NCBI GenBank assembly: GCA_018224415.1
Contig: JAGTUZ010000180.1
Location: 1 to 22,188 of the forward strand
Reading direction: 5' to 3'
Source: Bacteroidota bacterium
Lineage (GTDB): Bacteria > Bacteroidota > Ignavibacteria > SZUA-365
Length of the DNA stretch: 22,188 nucleotides
Shown here: piece after piece, positions 1 to 7,696 of the stretch
Numbering within the stretch: position 1 is the first letter of the stretch
How the letters are laid out: every line of letters starts with the position of its first letter
The notes under the pieces: generated by a model
Told to the model about the DNA's origin: nothing
The model's database searches: none
Seen by the model: the letters and a program-made list of their open reading frames with translations, nothing else
Position numbers and translations under genes: made by a program

Positions 1-2081
1 ACGGACTGGTTGACGATCTTGAAGTAACCGCCGCCGGCAAGCTTCTTGAACTTGACGATGGCGAAATCGGGCTCGACACCCGTGGTGTCGCAGTCCATGA
101 CCAATCCGATCGTGCCGGTCGGCGCAAGCACCGATACCTGCGCGTTGCGATAGCCATGCTGTTCGCCGAGCTGCAGGGCTGCGTCCCAGCTCTCACGCGC
201 GGCCTGAACCAGATTGGCGGGACAAAGCGACTCGTCGATACCGAGCGGCTTGATGGACAGCCCTTCGTACTCGTTCTCGGAAGCAGAATGTGCGGCACGA
301 CGATGGTTGCGGATGACACGCAGCATGTGGTCACGGTTGGCCTCGAAACGCGGAAACGCACCGAGGTCACGCGCCATCTCGGCCGAAGTGGCGTAGCTCT
401 CACCTGTCATCACGGCGGTAATGCCGGAGGCCACCGCGCGTCCCTTGTCGCTGTCGTACGGAACACCGGCCACCATGAGCAGGGAACCGAGATTGGCGTA
501 GCCGAGGCCGAGCGTGCGGAACTGATAGCTCTTCAGCGCGACAGACTTGCTGGGGAACTGCGCCATCAGCACGGAAATCTCGAGGGTGACCGTCCACAGC
601 CGCACGGCGTGACGAAAGCGCTCGACCTGGAATTCGTGTTTTTTCTCGTCCCAGAAATACTTGAGGTTGAAGGACGCAAGGTTGCAGGCCGTGTCGTCGA
701 GGAACATGTACTCCGAACAGGGATTCGACGCGTTGATGCGTCCGTCGACCGGACAGGTATGCCATTCGTTGATAGTGGTGTCGTACTGGATGCCGGGATC
801 GGCGGATGCCCAGGCCGAGTAGCTGATGTCCTCCCACAGGTCGCGCGCCCGCAGTGTCTTGGCCACCTCGCCCGTGGTGCGATAGGTGAGCGACCATTGC
901 CCGTCCTTCTCCACAGTCTCGAGAAAGGCGTTGGTCACGCGCACGGTGTTGTTGGAGTTCTGTCCGCTCACCGTGTTGTAGGCCTCGGATTCGTAATGCG
1001 CGTCGAACTCGTCGAGGTCGAATACCGTCTTGCCCTGGTCGACGAGCTGCAGCGCGCGATAAATGTAATTGTCGCGCACCCCGGCGCGCCGGGCCTGGAT
1101 GATGGCCTGGCCGAGCTCACGATTCTTCTCGAAATCGCTGCTGCCTCCGCTGATGGCCTTCTGCATGATGCGATTGAGATGCAGCTTGTTGATGCTGCTT
1201 CCCGTCACGAGCGCGGCGACCTTTTCCTCCTCGCGTACCTTCCAGCGTACGAATTCCTCGATATCGGGATGGTCGACGTTGAGCACCACCATCTTGGCGG
1301 CGCGGCGCGTGGTACCACCGGACTTGATCGCACCGGCGGCGCGGTCGTTGATCTTGAGAAAGGACATCAGACCCGATGAAATGCCACCGCCCGAAAGGCG
1401 CTCGTGGCGTCCGCGGAGATTGCTGAAATTGCTTCCCGTTCCGGATCCGTACTTGAAGATGCGCGCCTCGCGCGTGACCAGATCGAAGATGCCTCCTTCG
1501 TTGACCAGATCGTCCTCCACCGACTGGATAAAGCAGGCATGCGGCTGGGGACGGCTGTAGGCGTCTTCCGAAGCTATGACTTCCCCGCTTTCAGGATCGG
1601 CATAAAAATGCCCCTGCGAATTGCCGGTGATCCCGTATGCGAAATGCAGTCCGGTGTTGAACCACTGTGGCGAATTCGGCGCCGCCATCTGCTGCAGCAA
1701 GGTGAACGCCATCTCGTCGTAGTAGTTCTGCGCATCCTCGGCCGAGTCGAAATACCCGTTCCGCTCGCCCCAGTCACGCCAGCAGCCGACCATGCGGTGC
1801 ACTACCTGACGGATGCTCCATTCACTGCCGAACACCTGTTTCCCGTGATCGTCCATCTTCGGCGTGCCGTCCTCGTTGAGAAGCGGTACGCCCGCCTTGC
1901 GGAAATATTTCTGCGCAAGAATGTCGGTCGCCATCTGCGACCAGTGCGCAGGAACTTCGATGCCATGCAGCTCAAACACCACGCTGCCGTCAGGATTCCG
2001 GAGTACGGAGGAACGCTTCGTGTACTCGAAGCAATCGAAAGCGCTCTGACCGGGGTTGGTGAAGCGTCGCGTAATCTTCAT
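1..2081 (-). CDS. nrdJ: Adenosylcobalamin-dependent (class II) ribonucleoside-diphosphate reductase, C-terminal end cut by window
   Basis: This enzyme reduces ribonucleotides to deoxyribonucleotides in the cytoplasm using adenosylcobalamin, so it needs no oxygen. The window holds the first 693 residues; the 3' end lies beyond base 1. Visible family signatures are HACFIQSV near residue 181 (first active-site Cys region), YGSGTGSN near 211, and the finger-loop motif NPCSE at residues 453-457 inside NEWHTCPVDGRINASNPCSE. I chose the ATG at 2081-2079 because MKITRRFTNPGQSAFD matches the usual N-terminus of B12-dependent reductases. No Shine-Dalgarno sequence precedes it. A strong sigma70-type promoter lies about 220 bases upstream, so the transcript has a long leader. 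I see no NrdR box or cobalamin riboswitch. No other reductase subunit is present. The identification is secure; the exact start is less so. Confidence 0.95.
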   Translation of the reverse strand, partial: MKITRRFTNPGQSAFDCFEYTKRSSVLRNPDGSVVFELHGIEVPAHWSQMATDILAQKYFRKAGVPLLNEDGTPKMDDHGKQVFGSEWSIRQVVHRMVGCWRDWGERNGYFDSAEDAQNYYDEMAFTLLQQMAAPNSPQWFNTGLHFAYGITGNSQGHFYADPESGEVIASEDAYSRPQPHACFIQSVEDDLVNEGGIFDLVTREARIFKYGSGTGSNFSNLRGRHERLSGGGISSGLMSFLKINDRAAGAIKSGGTTRRAAKMVVLNVDHPDIEEFVRWKVREEEKVAALVTGSSINKLHLNRIMQKAISGGSSDFEKNRELGQAIIQARRAGVRDNYIYRALQLVDQGKTVFDLDEFDAHYESEAYNTVSGQNSNNTVRVTNAFLETVEKDGQWSLTYRTTGEVAKTLRARDLWEDISYSAWASADPGIQYDTTINEWHTCPVDGRINASNPCSEYMFLDDTACNLASFNLKYFWDEKKHEFQVERFRHAVRLWTVTLEISVLMAQFPSKSVALKSYQFRTLGLGYANLGSLLMVAGVPYDSDKGRAVASGITAVMTGESYATSAEMARDLGAFPRFEANRDHMLRVIRNHRRAAHSASENEYEGLSIKPLGIDESLCPANLVQAARESWDAALQLGEQHGYRNAQVSVLAPTGTIGLVMDCDTTGVEPDFAIVKFKKLAGGGYFKIVNQS

Positions 2082-2612
2082 ATCGGGCGGTATTTTGTAT
2101 GTGATCGGAAAATGTTCTCGAAGATGACAATCCCTTTCACAGCGGGCTGCAAAAGGGCATATCTAAGATCATAAAAAACAAGAACTTAACATGCTCGCAG
2201 GGCGCAAAATCCATCTACCCCGGCTTGTTGGGCCGGGAAAATAATCCGTGCCGGAAAATCGAGAAAACAGGCGCGGAAGGCGCTGTCGAATAGTGGGTTT
2301 GAATATACTCCACGTTCGGTTTCCTGTCAAGACGGAGGGCGGCCATTCCTTTAAGAGATAATTTAAAGAAACACCGCAATTGATTGCAACAAAAAAGATT
2401 AGCTTTCGAAAAAATTAACGCAAAACTTTAAGACTGAGGGTGTGTGGCAGGGGGCAGCGGGGACGGCGCTCATCGTTCGCTCACAATTATGTGCAATGCG
2501 GAGCGTATGGGCAAAAATCCATCCCCAACGAGATGAAAAACGGACACGACCGGGTGAAATCCGCCCTCGGAGAAGCAGATCTGTGAATCCAGAACCGTCC
2601 GGTATCCGGCCT
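2082..2612. other. Intergenic region between anmK and nrdJ
   Basis: This is 531 bases without a convincing gene. The left half carries the nrdJ promoter and its long leader. The right half (about 2400-2612), downstream of anmK, holds no clear terminator, repeat or RNA gene that I can see. Open frames reaching into it are rich in Arg, Pro and Ser and overlap anmK, so I treat them as chance frames. Confidence 0.6.
2302..2330 (-). promoter_or_regulatory. Sigma70-type promoter for nrdJ
   Basis: On the minus strand a perfect -35 box TTGACA (2330-2325) is followed by a 17-base spacer and the -10 box TATATT (2307-2302). This is 11 of 12 matches to the vegetative consensus at optimal spacing. Transcription would start near 2295, giving an nrdJ leader of about 215 bases. 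The leader contains a 6-bp CCCGGC/GCCGGG hairpin at 2219-2237 with no U-tract. Confidence 0.75.
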
Positions 2613-3818
2613 TCAAGCGGGCAGGGAGAGGGATCCAAGCAGGGCGGCACGCACGGCGCCGGTCGCTGCGGGCAGGCTGGCGGTGTTCCCCATGAGCCAT
2701 TCGTTGGCGAGGATGGCAAAGGCGAGCGCCTCCTTGGCATCAGGGTTCACGCCCAGGGCGGTTGTGTTGTCCACGATGGCTTCGGGGAACGCATAACGGA
2801 GTCCGTTGGCGATGAAGCGATTGCGCGCGCCGCCACCGGACAACAGCAGCCTGAAGGACGTGTCCGTCGGCAGAAGCGTCCGCAATGCCGTGCTGATGCT
2901 GCGTACCGTGCATTCGCTGGCGGTGGCGATCACGTCGGGCACTTCGAGTACGGAGAGTTCACGGGCCACTTCAAGCAGTCCACCGAGATAATCCTCCCCG
3001 AAACTCTCGCGACCGGTGGATTTCGGAGGTTTCTGCCGGAAATACGGGTGTTGCAGCATCCACGACAGGAGATCATTGTTGACGGCCCCCATCGAGGCGA
3101 CGGCGCCATCCTCGTCGTATTCCCGCCCCAGAAATTTCCGCATCAACGCATCGATGAGCATGTTGCCGGGACCGGTGTCGAAAGCCTGTACCTGGTCTGC
3201 CTCCGCTCCGCGCGGCAGCCAGGCCAGGTTCGCGATGCCGCCGATGTTCAGCAGCACACGGTGTTCCGCTTCCGAACGGAACAGCAGATAATCGACATAC
3301 GGAACAAGCGGTGCGCCTTGCCCACCCAATGCCATGTCGCCCGCGCGAAAATCATGCACCACAGGCAGCTGCAGCAGTGTGGCGAGCGTCGGTCCGCTGC
3401 CCACCTGCAGTGTCGAACGGATGGCATACCCTGCGATGTCCACCGCCCCGGGAAGATGACGCAGCGTCTGGCCGTGCATCCCCACGAGATCCACGTCCTC
3501 GAGCGCCACGCCGCTCTCGCGGCAGAGGTCACGCACCGCGTCGGCGTACACATGCGCCAGGGCGACATGCAGCAGGCAGATGTCGTTGACATTGCTCGAG
3601 GCGACCTCGCAATTATTGAAAATACGCTGCTGCAGTTCCTCGGAATACAGGGTTTCCGCAAAATGCAGTTGCTCGACGGCGAGAGAGAGTCCACTGCCAC
3701 CGATGCGCGCCAGCACCACATCGACCGCGTCGACCGAGGTGCCGGACATGATACCGCAGACGAGACGGAAGGGCTTCGTCACGAGTCGCGTCAGGATGTC
3801 GAGCGGAGAGCGCTGCAT
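2613..3818 (-). CDS. anmK: Anhydro-N-acetylmuramic acid kinase
   Basis: AnmK phosphorylates and opens 1,6-anhydro-N-acetylmuramic acid to give MurNAc-6-phosphate in cytoplasmic peptidoglycan recycling. The 401-residue product has the ASKHA-fold motifs of the family: MSGTSVDAVD (24-33, phosphate loop), HGQT (115-118), HDFR/GDMA near 155-163, NIGGIANL (191-198), FDTGPGN (213-219) and a late GGGARN. The ATG at 3818 gives a slightly long N-terminus, and the ribosome binding site is weak (GGA). A GTG at residue 13 is a possible alternative, since homologues begin close to the MSGTS loop. The gene follows the two outer-membrane protein genes by 47 bases on the same strand and is probably cotranscribed with them. 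No murQ or murein permease gene is in view. Confidence 0.95.
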   Translation of the reverse strand: MQRSPLDILTRLVTKPFRLVCGIMSGTSVDAVDVVLARIGGSGLSLAVEQLHFAETLYSEELQQRIFNNCEVASSNVNDICLLHVALAHVYADAVRDLCRESGVALEDVDLVGMHGQTLRHLPGAVDIAGYAIRSTLQVGSGPTLATLLQLPVVHDFRAGDMALGGQGAPLVPYVDYLLFRSEAEHRVLLNIGGIANLAWLPRGAEADQVQAFDTGPGNMLIDALMRKFLGREYDEDGAVASMGAVNNDLLSWMLQHPYFRQKPPKSTGRESFGEDYLGGLLEVARELSVLEVPDVIATASECTVRSISTALRTLLPTDTSFRLLLSGGGARNRFIANGLRYAFPEAIVDNTTALGVNPDAKEALAFAILANEWLMGNTASLPAATGAVRAALLGSLSLPA

Positions 3819-3865
3819 GGTTTCCGGGCTGGAAATTTGGATTGGTCAGGGAGCAATATGGGAAT

Positions 3866-4552
3866 TCAGAGGGAAAACAGCAATCCTATACGGAAGCGCC
3901 AGACCGACAGTTCGCGCAACGCGAAGCCCGCCTCGTCGAGCGTCCTCCCCATCGGCTGCGTGAGACGGACGGCCATCTGCAATGACAAGCCCGTGGAGAG
4001 CGGCGCCTCGACGCCGGCTTCTCCTGCGACGGCGATGTGCAGGATTTCTTCTTCATAGTCCCGCGAGGAAGTGCGCCAGCCGTCTTTCTCCGTGAAGCCG
4101 GTATGTCTCACGGTGAATTTTCTTCCTTCGTCGGCGAGCAGGGAAACAACCGGACCCACACCGAAATACAGCGGAACAGGGAGATTCTGCAGATGAAACT
4201 GCAGCAGCATGGGAAACTCGACGCTGCTGCGGTTTCCGCGGCTGATCTCCACGGCAGGATCCCCGTCGTGCCGTGCCGCCCATTCGTGTTTCCACCACGC
4301 GACATCCACCTGCAGACGGAAGGCCGTGCCCAACGGAAACGCGAGACTCACACCGTACACCGCGCCCTGTTCCACCGTGGACTGGAATTCTCCGGTGTAG
4401 GGAACAACGGTGTATCGAAGCACGCTGGTCTGCACCCCGGCGTGCGGTCCAAGCCGCAGCGTGGGGAGGACGTCTCCGGGCTTCTCCTGACCGTTCGCAA
4501 CGGCGAACAACAGGAAGAGCAGCACACCAATTCCTGCCGCTCGCCTGTTCAT
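3866..4552 (-). CDS. Outer-membrane beta-barrel protein (PorT-like), second of a pair
   Basis: This is a predicted exported protein of 228 residues with an N-terminal signal peptide (MNRRAAGIGVLLFLLFAVANG, cleavage near residue 21). Alternating polar and hydrophobic strands follow, such as VYGVSLAFPLG, FRLQVDVAWW, VPLYFGVGPVVSLL and LSLQMAVRLTQPMG. The end, FRIGLLFSL, has the hydrophobic alternation of a last barrel strand. This pattern fits the small PorT/outer-membrane beta-barrel domain families of the FCB group. I chose the ATG at 4552 over an upstream ATG at 4597 because a GGAGG sits six bases before it and the signal peptide then begins correctly. Its start overlaps the stop of the upstream barrel gene in an ATGA, implying translational coupling. 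The specific function is unknown. Confidence 0.75.
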   Translation of the reverse strand: MNRRAAGIGVLLFLLFAVANGQEKPGDVLPTLRLGPHAGVQTSVLRYTVVPYTGEFQSTVEQGAVYGVSLAFPLGTAFRLQVDVAWWKHEWAARHDGDPAVEISRGNRSSVEFPMLLQFHLQNLPVPLYFGVGPVVSLLADEGRKFTVRHTGFTEKDGWRTSSRDYEEEILHIAVAGEAGVEAPLSTGLSLQMAVRLTQPMGRTLDEAGFALRELSVWRFRIGLLFSL

Positions 4553-5277
4553 GGATTCCTCCCGAAGGTGTACAGAAGGGCGAAACGGATTTTCCAACTG
4601 CGGGGCGTTTCCCAGGTCAGCAGCGGATCGTCGAGCATCGGCGTCAGTTCATGCATGTACCCCACCCCCAGCAGTACCGACCACTGTTCGGCAGCCCGGA
4701 TGTCCAGCCCCGCTTCGGCCATCGCAGCGCCGAACAACTGGTTGAGATTCCGGCGTGAGGACATGGTCGCGGAAAACGGCGGCTCCTCGAGAAAGCGCAC
4801 TTCCTCGATGGTGACCGAAAGGGCCGAGAGATTCATGCCAAACACCACACCCGCGCCCGCATAGGGAAGAATCAATCCGTCGCGCAGGAACAGATACTTC
4901 AGCAGGATCGGGATGGCCAGGTAGTCGACAGGGTCCTGCCGTATGCTGAACTGCACCCCGCCCCTGCGCTGCAGTGTGGCGATGGGGACGTTGCGCTGTC
5001 CGTACTGCGGAGCGATTTCCAGCAGTAGCGACGGCGAGATCGGAAAATCGAGAAGCATTCCGAGGAAGCCATTCTGCCGGGCCTCGACATCCAACGTGGA
5101 GGACGACCCCGCGGCGTCAGGCCAGGAATAGCTGCTACGCTCGGCGGAAAGCCCGACCTGCACCCCGCCGCGGAACGCTGTAAGGCCCTGGGCGTGAAGG
5201 TCCGCAGGCGCCCCCGTCATGAGGAGCAGCGACAGGAATGCCTGGAATAGGGTCCATATGGAGGATGTTTGTTTCAT
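4549..5277 (-). CDS. Outer-membrane beta-barrel protein (PorT-like), first of a pair
   Basis: The 242-residue product has a signal peptide (residues 1 to about 30, ending near ADLHAQG) followed by amphipathic strands typical of an 8- to 10-strand barrel: FRGGVQVGLSAE, FLGMLLDFPIS, LLLEIAPQYGQ, YLAIPILLKYLF, LPYAGAGVVFGM, WSVLLGVGYM and WKIRFALLYTFG. I chose the ATG at 5277 (MKQTSS) rather than an upstream TTG at 5295. GGGG lies seven bases before the ATG, and the signal peptide is positively charged from this start. It is the first gene of a likely operon with the next barrel gene (4-base overlap) and anmK. The 22-bp tandem repeat array lies 37 bases upstream of the start, so it may sit in the promoter or leader. 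Exact role unknown. Confidence 0.75.
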   Translation of the reverse strand: MKQTSSIWTLFQAFLSLLLMTGAPADLHAQGLTAFRGGVQVGLSAERSSYSWPDAAGSSSTLDVEARQNGFLGMLLDFPISPSLLLEIAPQYGQRNVPIATLQRRGGVQFSIRQDPVDYLAIPILLKYLFLRDGLILPYAGAGVVFGMNLSALSVTIEEVRFLEEPPFSATMSSRRNLNQLFGAAMAEAGLDIRAAEQWSVLLGVGYMHELTPMLDDPLLTWETPRSWKIRFALLYTFGRNP

Positions 5278-5313
5278 GGAAACCCCAAGATACAACTCCG
5301 TAAGGACACTTTT

Positions 5314-5401
5314 GAGGCGAATCGGTTACTCCGGCGAGGCGAAGCGGTTACTCCGGCGAGGCGAAGCGGTTACTCCGGCGAGGCGAAGCGGTTACTCCGG
5401 T
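5314..5401. repeat. Four tandem copies of a 22-bp repeat
   Basis: Four head-to-tail copies occupy 5314-5335, 5336-5357, 5358-5379 and 5380-5401. The shared core is GCGGTTACTCCGGCGAGG. Copy 1 differs at one base (T for G before CGG) and copy 4 at its last base; copies 2 and 3 are identical. Each copy contains the short dyad CGG-N5-CCG. The period is not a multiple of three, so the array is not a coding repeat; it spans two helical turns. It lies between divergent genes, 37 bases from the barrel gene start. Confidence 0.95.
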
Positions 5402-5463
5402 CCCGGCGTTTTCAGCAGCAACGGCGGCGCGGGGATACTATTCAGAAAAACCATCACCATCGC

Positions 5464-5492
5464 TTGACTTTTCGAAATGAAAAGCTTTTATT
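5464..5492 (+). promoter_or_regulatory. Candidate sigma70 promoter (distal) for the beta-helix gene
   Basis: TTGACT (5464-5469), a 17-base spacer, then TTTATT (5487-5492). The start would be near 5499 with a leader of about 185 bases. The -35 is good and the -10 moderate. Confidence 0.4.
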
Positions 5493-5555
5493 GCATGCGT
5501 CCTCTCACTCTCAATCTCACTTGGCACAATTCTGATGCTGAGGCATCCGTATTGC

Positions 5556-5584
5556 CTGTCACATATGAAGGAAATCGCTCTAAT
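5556..5584 (+). promoter_or_regulatory. Candidate sigma70 promoter (proximal) for the beta-helix gene
   Basis: CTGTCA (5556-5561), a 17-base spacer, then TCTAAT (5579-5584), which matches the -10 consensus at five of six bases. It would give a leader of about 95 bases. The sequence alone does not decide between this and the distal candidate. Confidence 0.35.
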
Positions 5585-5685
5585 ACGGAGATTTCTGTCT
5601 TTTTATGATGTCCGCGCTTCGCGCCGGAGAGCGACGATCCCGTTTTTTGAACAACGCCATCTGAAGTAAAATCGAGAGTACCATT

Positions 5686-7539
5686 ATGTTTCGCCGAGTA
5701 CTGACTGCCGCCGTCCTTCTCCTGCTGACAAGTCTCCCGCTGCACGCCGGCAATTACATCGTCCGCAACACAGACGACGCGGGATCACACACACTCCGCT
5801 GGGCCATTCTCCAGGCCAACGCCACAGCGGGGACGGACATCATCACCTTCGACATTCCGGGAGAGGGGCCGCATGTGCTCATCCCCGCTTCCCCGCTTCC
5901 TCCGCTGACCGACGCCGCCGGCGTCATCATCGACGGGCTCTCGCAGAACGGAAGCGGCATCGGCAGCAATCCGCCCGCCACGATGCAACTGCGCATCGTT
6001 CTTTCGGGCGCGATGGCGGGAGACGCACCGGGAATCTGGATCCTCTCGCCCAACAACCAGGTGACAGGACTGGTCATCCACTCCTTCGCGGAGGATGGCA
6101 TCCGCATCCAGGGCATCAAGCAGGGAACCAGCAGGAATACCGTACGTCACTGCATTATCGGACTGGACACGGACGGGACCACGCCGCGTCCCAACGGCAC
6201 CGGCACACGCAACGAACAGTCCGCGGGCGTCACGCACTGGGCGGGTATCAGCCTCATCAGCCTGCAGCACTCTCCGGGCCTGGTACAGGACAACATGATC
6301 TTCGGCAACGTGATCTCCGGGAACAACGGCGACGGCATCCTGCTCGCGGACTGCATGGGCGGCCGGGTGTTCTCGAACACGCTCAGCAGCAATCATATCG
6401 GCGCCGTCACAACCGGTGACGCCGTGGCGGGCAACACACGTGATGGTGTGCTGCTCTATGGCGGCAGTTATGGCAACACGATTTCTGGCAATCTCGTCGT
6501 GGGCAATGGAAGTGACGGCATCCACCTGGTCGGTGACCAGTCGCGCAATGCCCAGACGCATCACAACACGATCCGGAAAAACGTGATCGGGATCAGCCTC
6601 TCCAATATTCCGCTGGGCAACGCGCTCGACGGCATCAATCTTGGCGGGGCGGAATACGAGTACGACGGTGGCTTCGCGTCGAATAACAGTATCACCGCGA
6701 ACACCATCGCGGCCAACGGACGCAGCGGAGTCGGAATCTCCGAGCATCCTTCGCCGGTCCCGAATGCGGACGGCAATCGCATCTCGCAAAACGCCATTTT
6801 CGCCAATGCATCCATCGGTATCGATCTCCGGGAGGCCCCCTCCCCCGATGGCAGTGTCACCGGCACGCCCAACAACAATCTCGCCGCACCGCTTATTCTC
6901 GAAGCGGAATACGGGAGAGGGGTGGCGACGGTGCGTGGCGCGGTGGAAGCGCATGGGACACGCGAAATGCTGAGCGTGGAACTCTACAAGTGCAATAGCA
7001 GTCCTTCGGGAAAATGCCAGGGACCGATTTACCTCGGGACGTCCGTGCCCGATCCAGAAGGCGTGTGGTTGTTCTCCACCAACGGCCTGCTCGAAGCAGG
7101 CGACAGCGTGGTTGCGGTGTTGATCGATGCGAAGGGCAACACATCGGAATTCGCGCAGCGTCAGCCCGTCAAACTCATGCGTTTTGACGACCTTCCGCAG
7201 ATGACTGACCTGTACATCGGAAAAAGCAGCGCCGGAGCCAGCGCGCAGTTCGTTGCCCTGAAAACGACCGACGAGGTGAAACAGACGGCGATCACCGTCG
7301 ACGTGGTCAAGGACTGCTGGGGAATCCTCGAGGTGTACACGGACAACGGCGAATTGGTCACAACCCTGGTGAATCGCTGGCTGCCGAAGGGAACGTACGA
7401 CATCACCTGGGACGGACTCAACTGGCGCGGAAGCCAAGTCCCGGCCGGCACCTATATCTGCCGGCTGGATGCGGACGGTATCCGTCAGACCACGACGGTC
7501 AACGTCCCCGCATCGAGCACCACAACGAGTGAAAAATGA
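5686..7539 (+). CDS. Secreted right-handed parallel beta-helix protein with C-terminal FlgD-Ig/sorting-like domain
   Basis: The 617-residue product begins with a signal peptide (MFRRVLTAAVLLLLTSLPLHAG). The next segment, IVRNTDDAGSHTLRWAILQAN, is the opening found in many exported beta-helix proteins. Residues of about 95-370 contain repeated N-x-I-x-GN...DGI/DGV-x-L turns (GNVISGNNGDGILL, GNTISGNLVVGNGSDGIHL, NTIAANGRSGVGI) typical of pectate-lyase/NosD-like helices. A beta-sandwich-like stretch follows, ending DAKGNTSEFAQ (about 395-490). Residues of about 543-606 hold YDITWDGLNWRGSQVPAGTYICRL, the signature of the FlgD-Ig and type IX secretion C-terminal domain families. A 14-residue Ser/Thr tail after it is unusual for a cleaved sorting signal. 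It is probably cell-surface or extracellular; substrate unknown. Transcribed alone and closed by a strong terminator. Confidence 0.85.
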   Translation: MFRRVLTAAVLLLLTSLPLHAGNYIVRNTDDAGSHTLRWAILQANATAGTDIITFDIPGEGPHVLIPASPLPPLTDAAGVIIDGLSQNGSGIGSNPPATMQLRIVLSGAMAGDAPGIWILSPNNQVTGLVIHSFAEDGIRIQGIKQGTSRNTVRHCIIGLDTDGTTPRPNGTGTRNEQSAGVTHWAGISLISLQHSPGLVQDNMIFGNVISGNNGDGILLADCMGGRVFSNTLSSNHIGAVTTGDAVAGNTRDGVLLYGGSYGNTISGNLVVGNGSDGIHLVGDQSRNAQTHHNTIRKNVIGISLSNIPLGNALDGINLGGAEYEYDGGFASNNSITANTIAANGRSGVGISEHPSPVPNADGNRISQNAIFANASIGIDLREAPSPDGSVTGTPNNNLAAPLILEAEYGRGVATVRGAVEAHGTREMLSVELYKCNSSPSGKCQGPIYLGTSVPDPEGVWLFSTNGLLEAGDSVVAVLIDAKGNTSEFAQRQPVKLMRFDDLPQMTDLYIGKSSAGASAQFVALKTTDEVKQTAITVDVVKDCWGILEVYTDNGELVTTLVNRWLPKGTYDITWDGLNWRGSQVPAGTYICRLDADGIRQTTTVNVPASSTTTSEK

Positions 7540-7558
7540 TGGATTCCTGAAAACGCAC

Positions 7559-7612
7559 CCGGACGTCCAACGTCCGGTCACGCCGCACGACTCCCTCGTG
7601 CGGCGTTTTTTT
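7559..7612 (+). terminator. Rho-independent terminator after the beta-helix gene
   Basis: The main hairpin pairs CGCCGCACGA (7581-7590) with TCGTGCGGCG (7596-7605) around a 5-base loop and is followed by seven T (7606-7612). A second 7-bp hairpin (CCGGACG/CGTCCGG, 7559-7577) stands just before it. It lies 20 bases past the stop codon. Confidence 0.93.
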
Positions 7613-7696
7613 GCATGCATCCGGACGAAACCGGATCGGCATACTCGGCCGCGGCTGGGCGATGGGAGATGTTATTTCTGACATAATGATCTGATA

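Larger units (their letters stand above)
5278..5685. other. Divergent intergenic region with tandem repeats and promoter candidates
   Basis: This is 408 bases between the outer-membrane operon (leftward) and the beta-helix gene (rightward). It contains the 22-bp repeat array, at least two candidate rightward promoters, and a small GC hairpin near 5612-5630 ahead of the beta-helix gene. I see no gene in it. Confidence 0.6.

Noticed and set aside
2137..2214. 25-codon leader ORF upstream of nrdJ (starts MDFAPCEHV)
   Set aside because: Only a marginal GGGG precedes it, it has no amino-acid run suggesting attenuation, and one such frame is expected by chance in a 215-base leader.
2082..2330. Cobalamin riboswitch ahead of nrdJ
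   Set aside because: I looked for the B12 box and its flanking conserved helices and did not see them.
5314..5401. CRISPR array
   Set aside because: The 22-bp units are contiguous with no spacers between them and there are no cas genes.
5521..5540. Sigma54 site starting TTGGCACAATTCTGATGC
   Set aside because: The -24 half is good but the TGC is two bases too far away.
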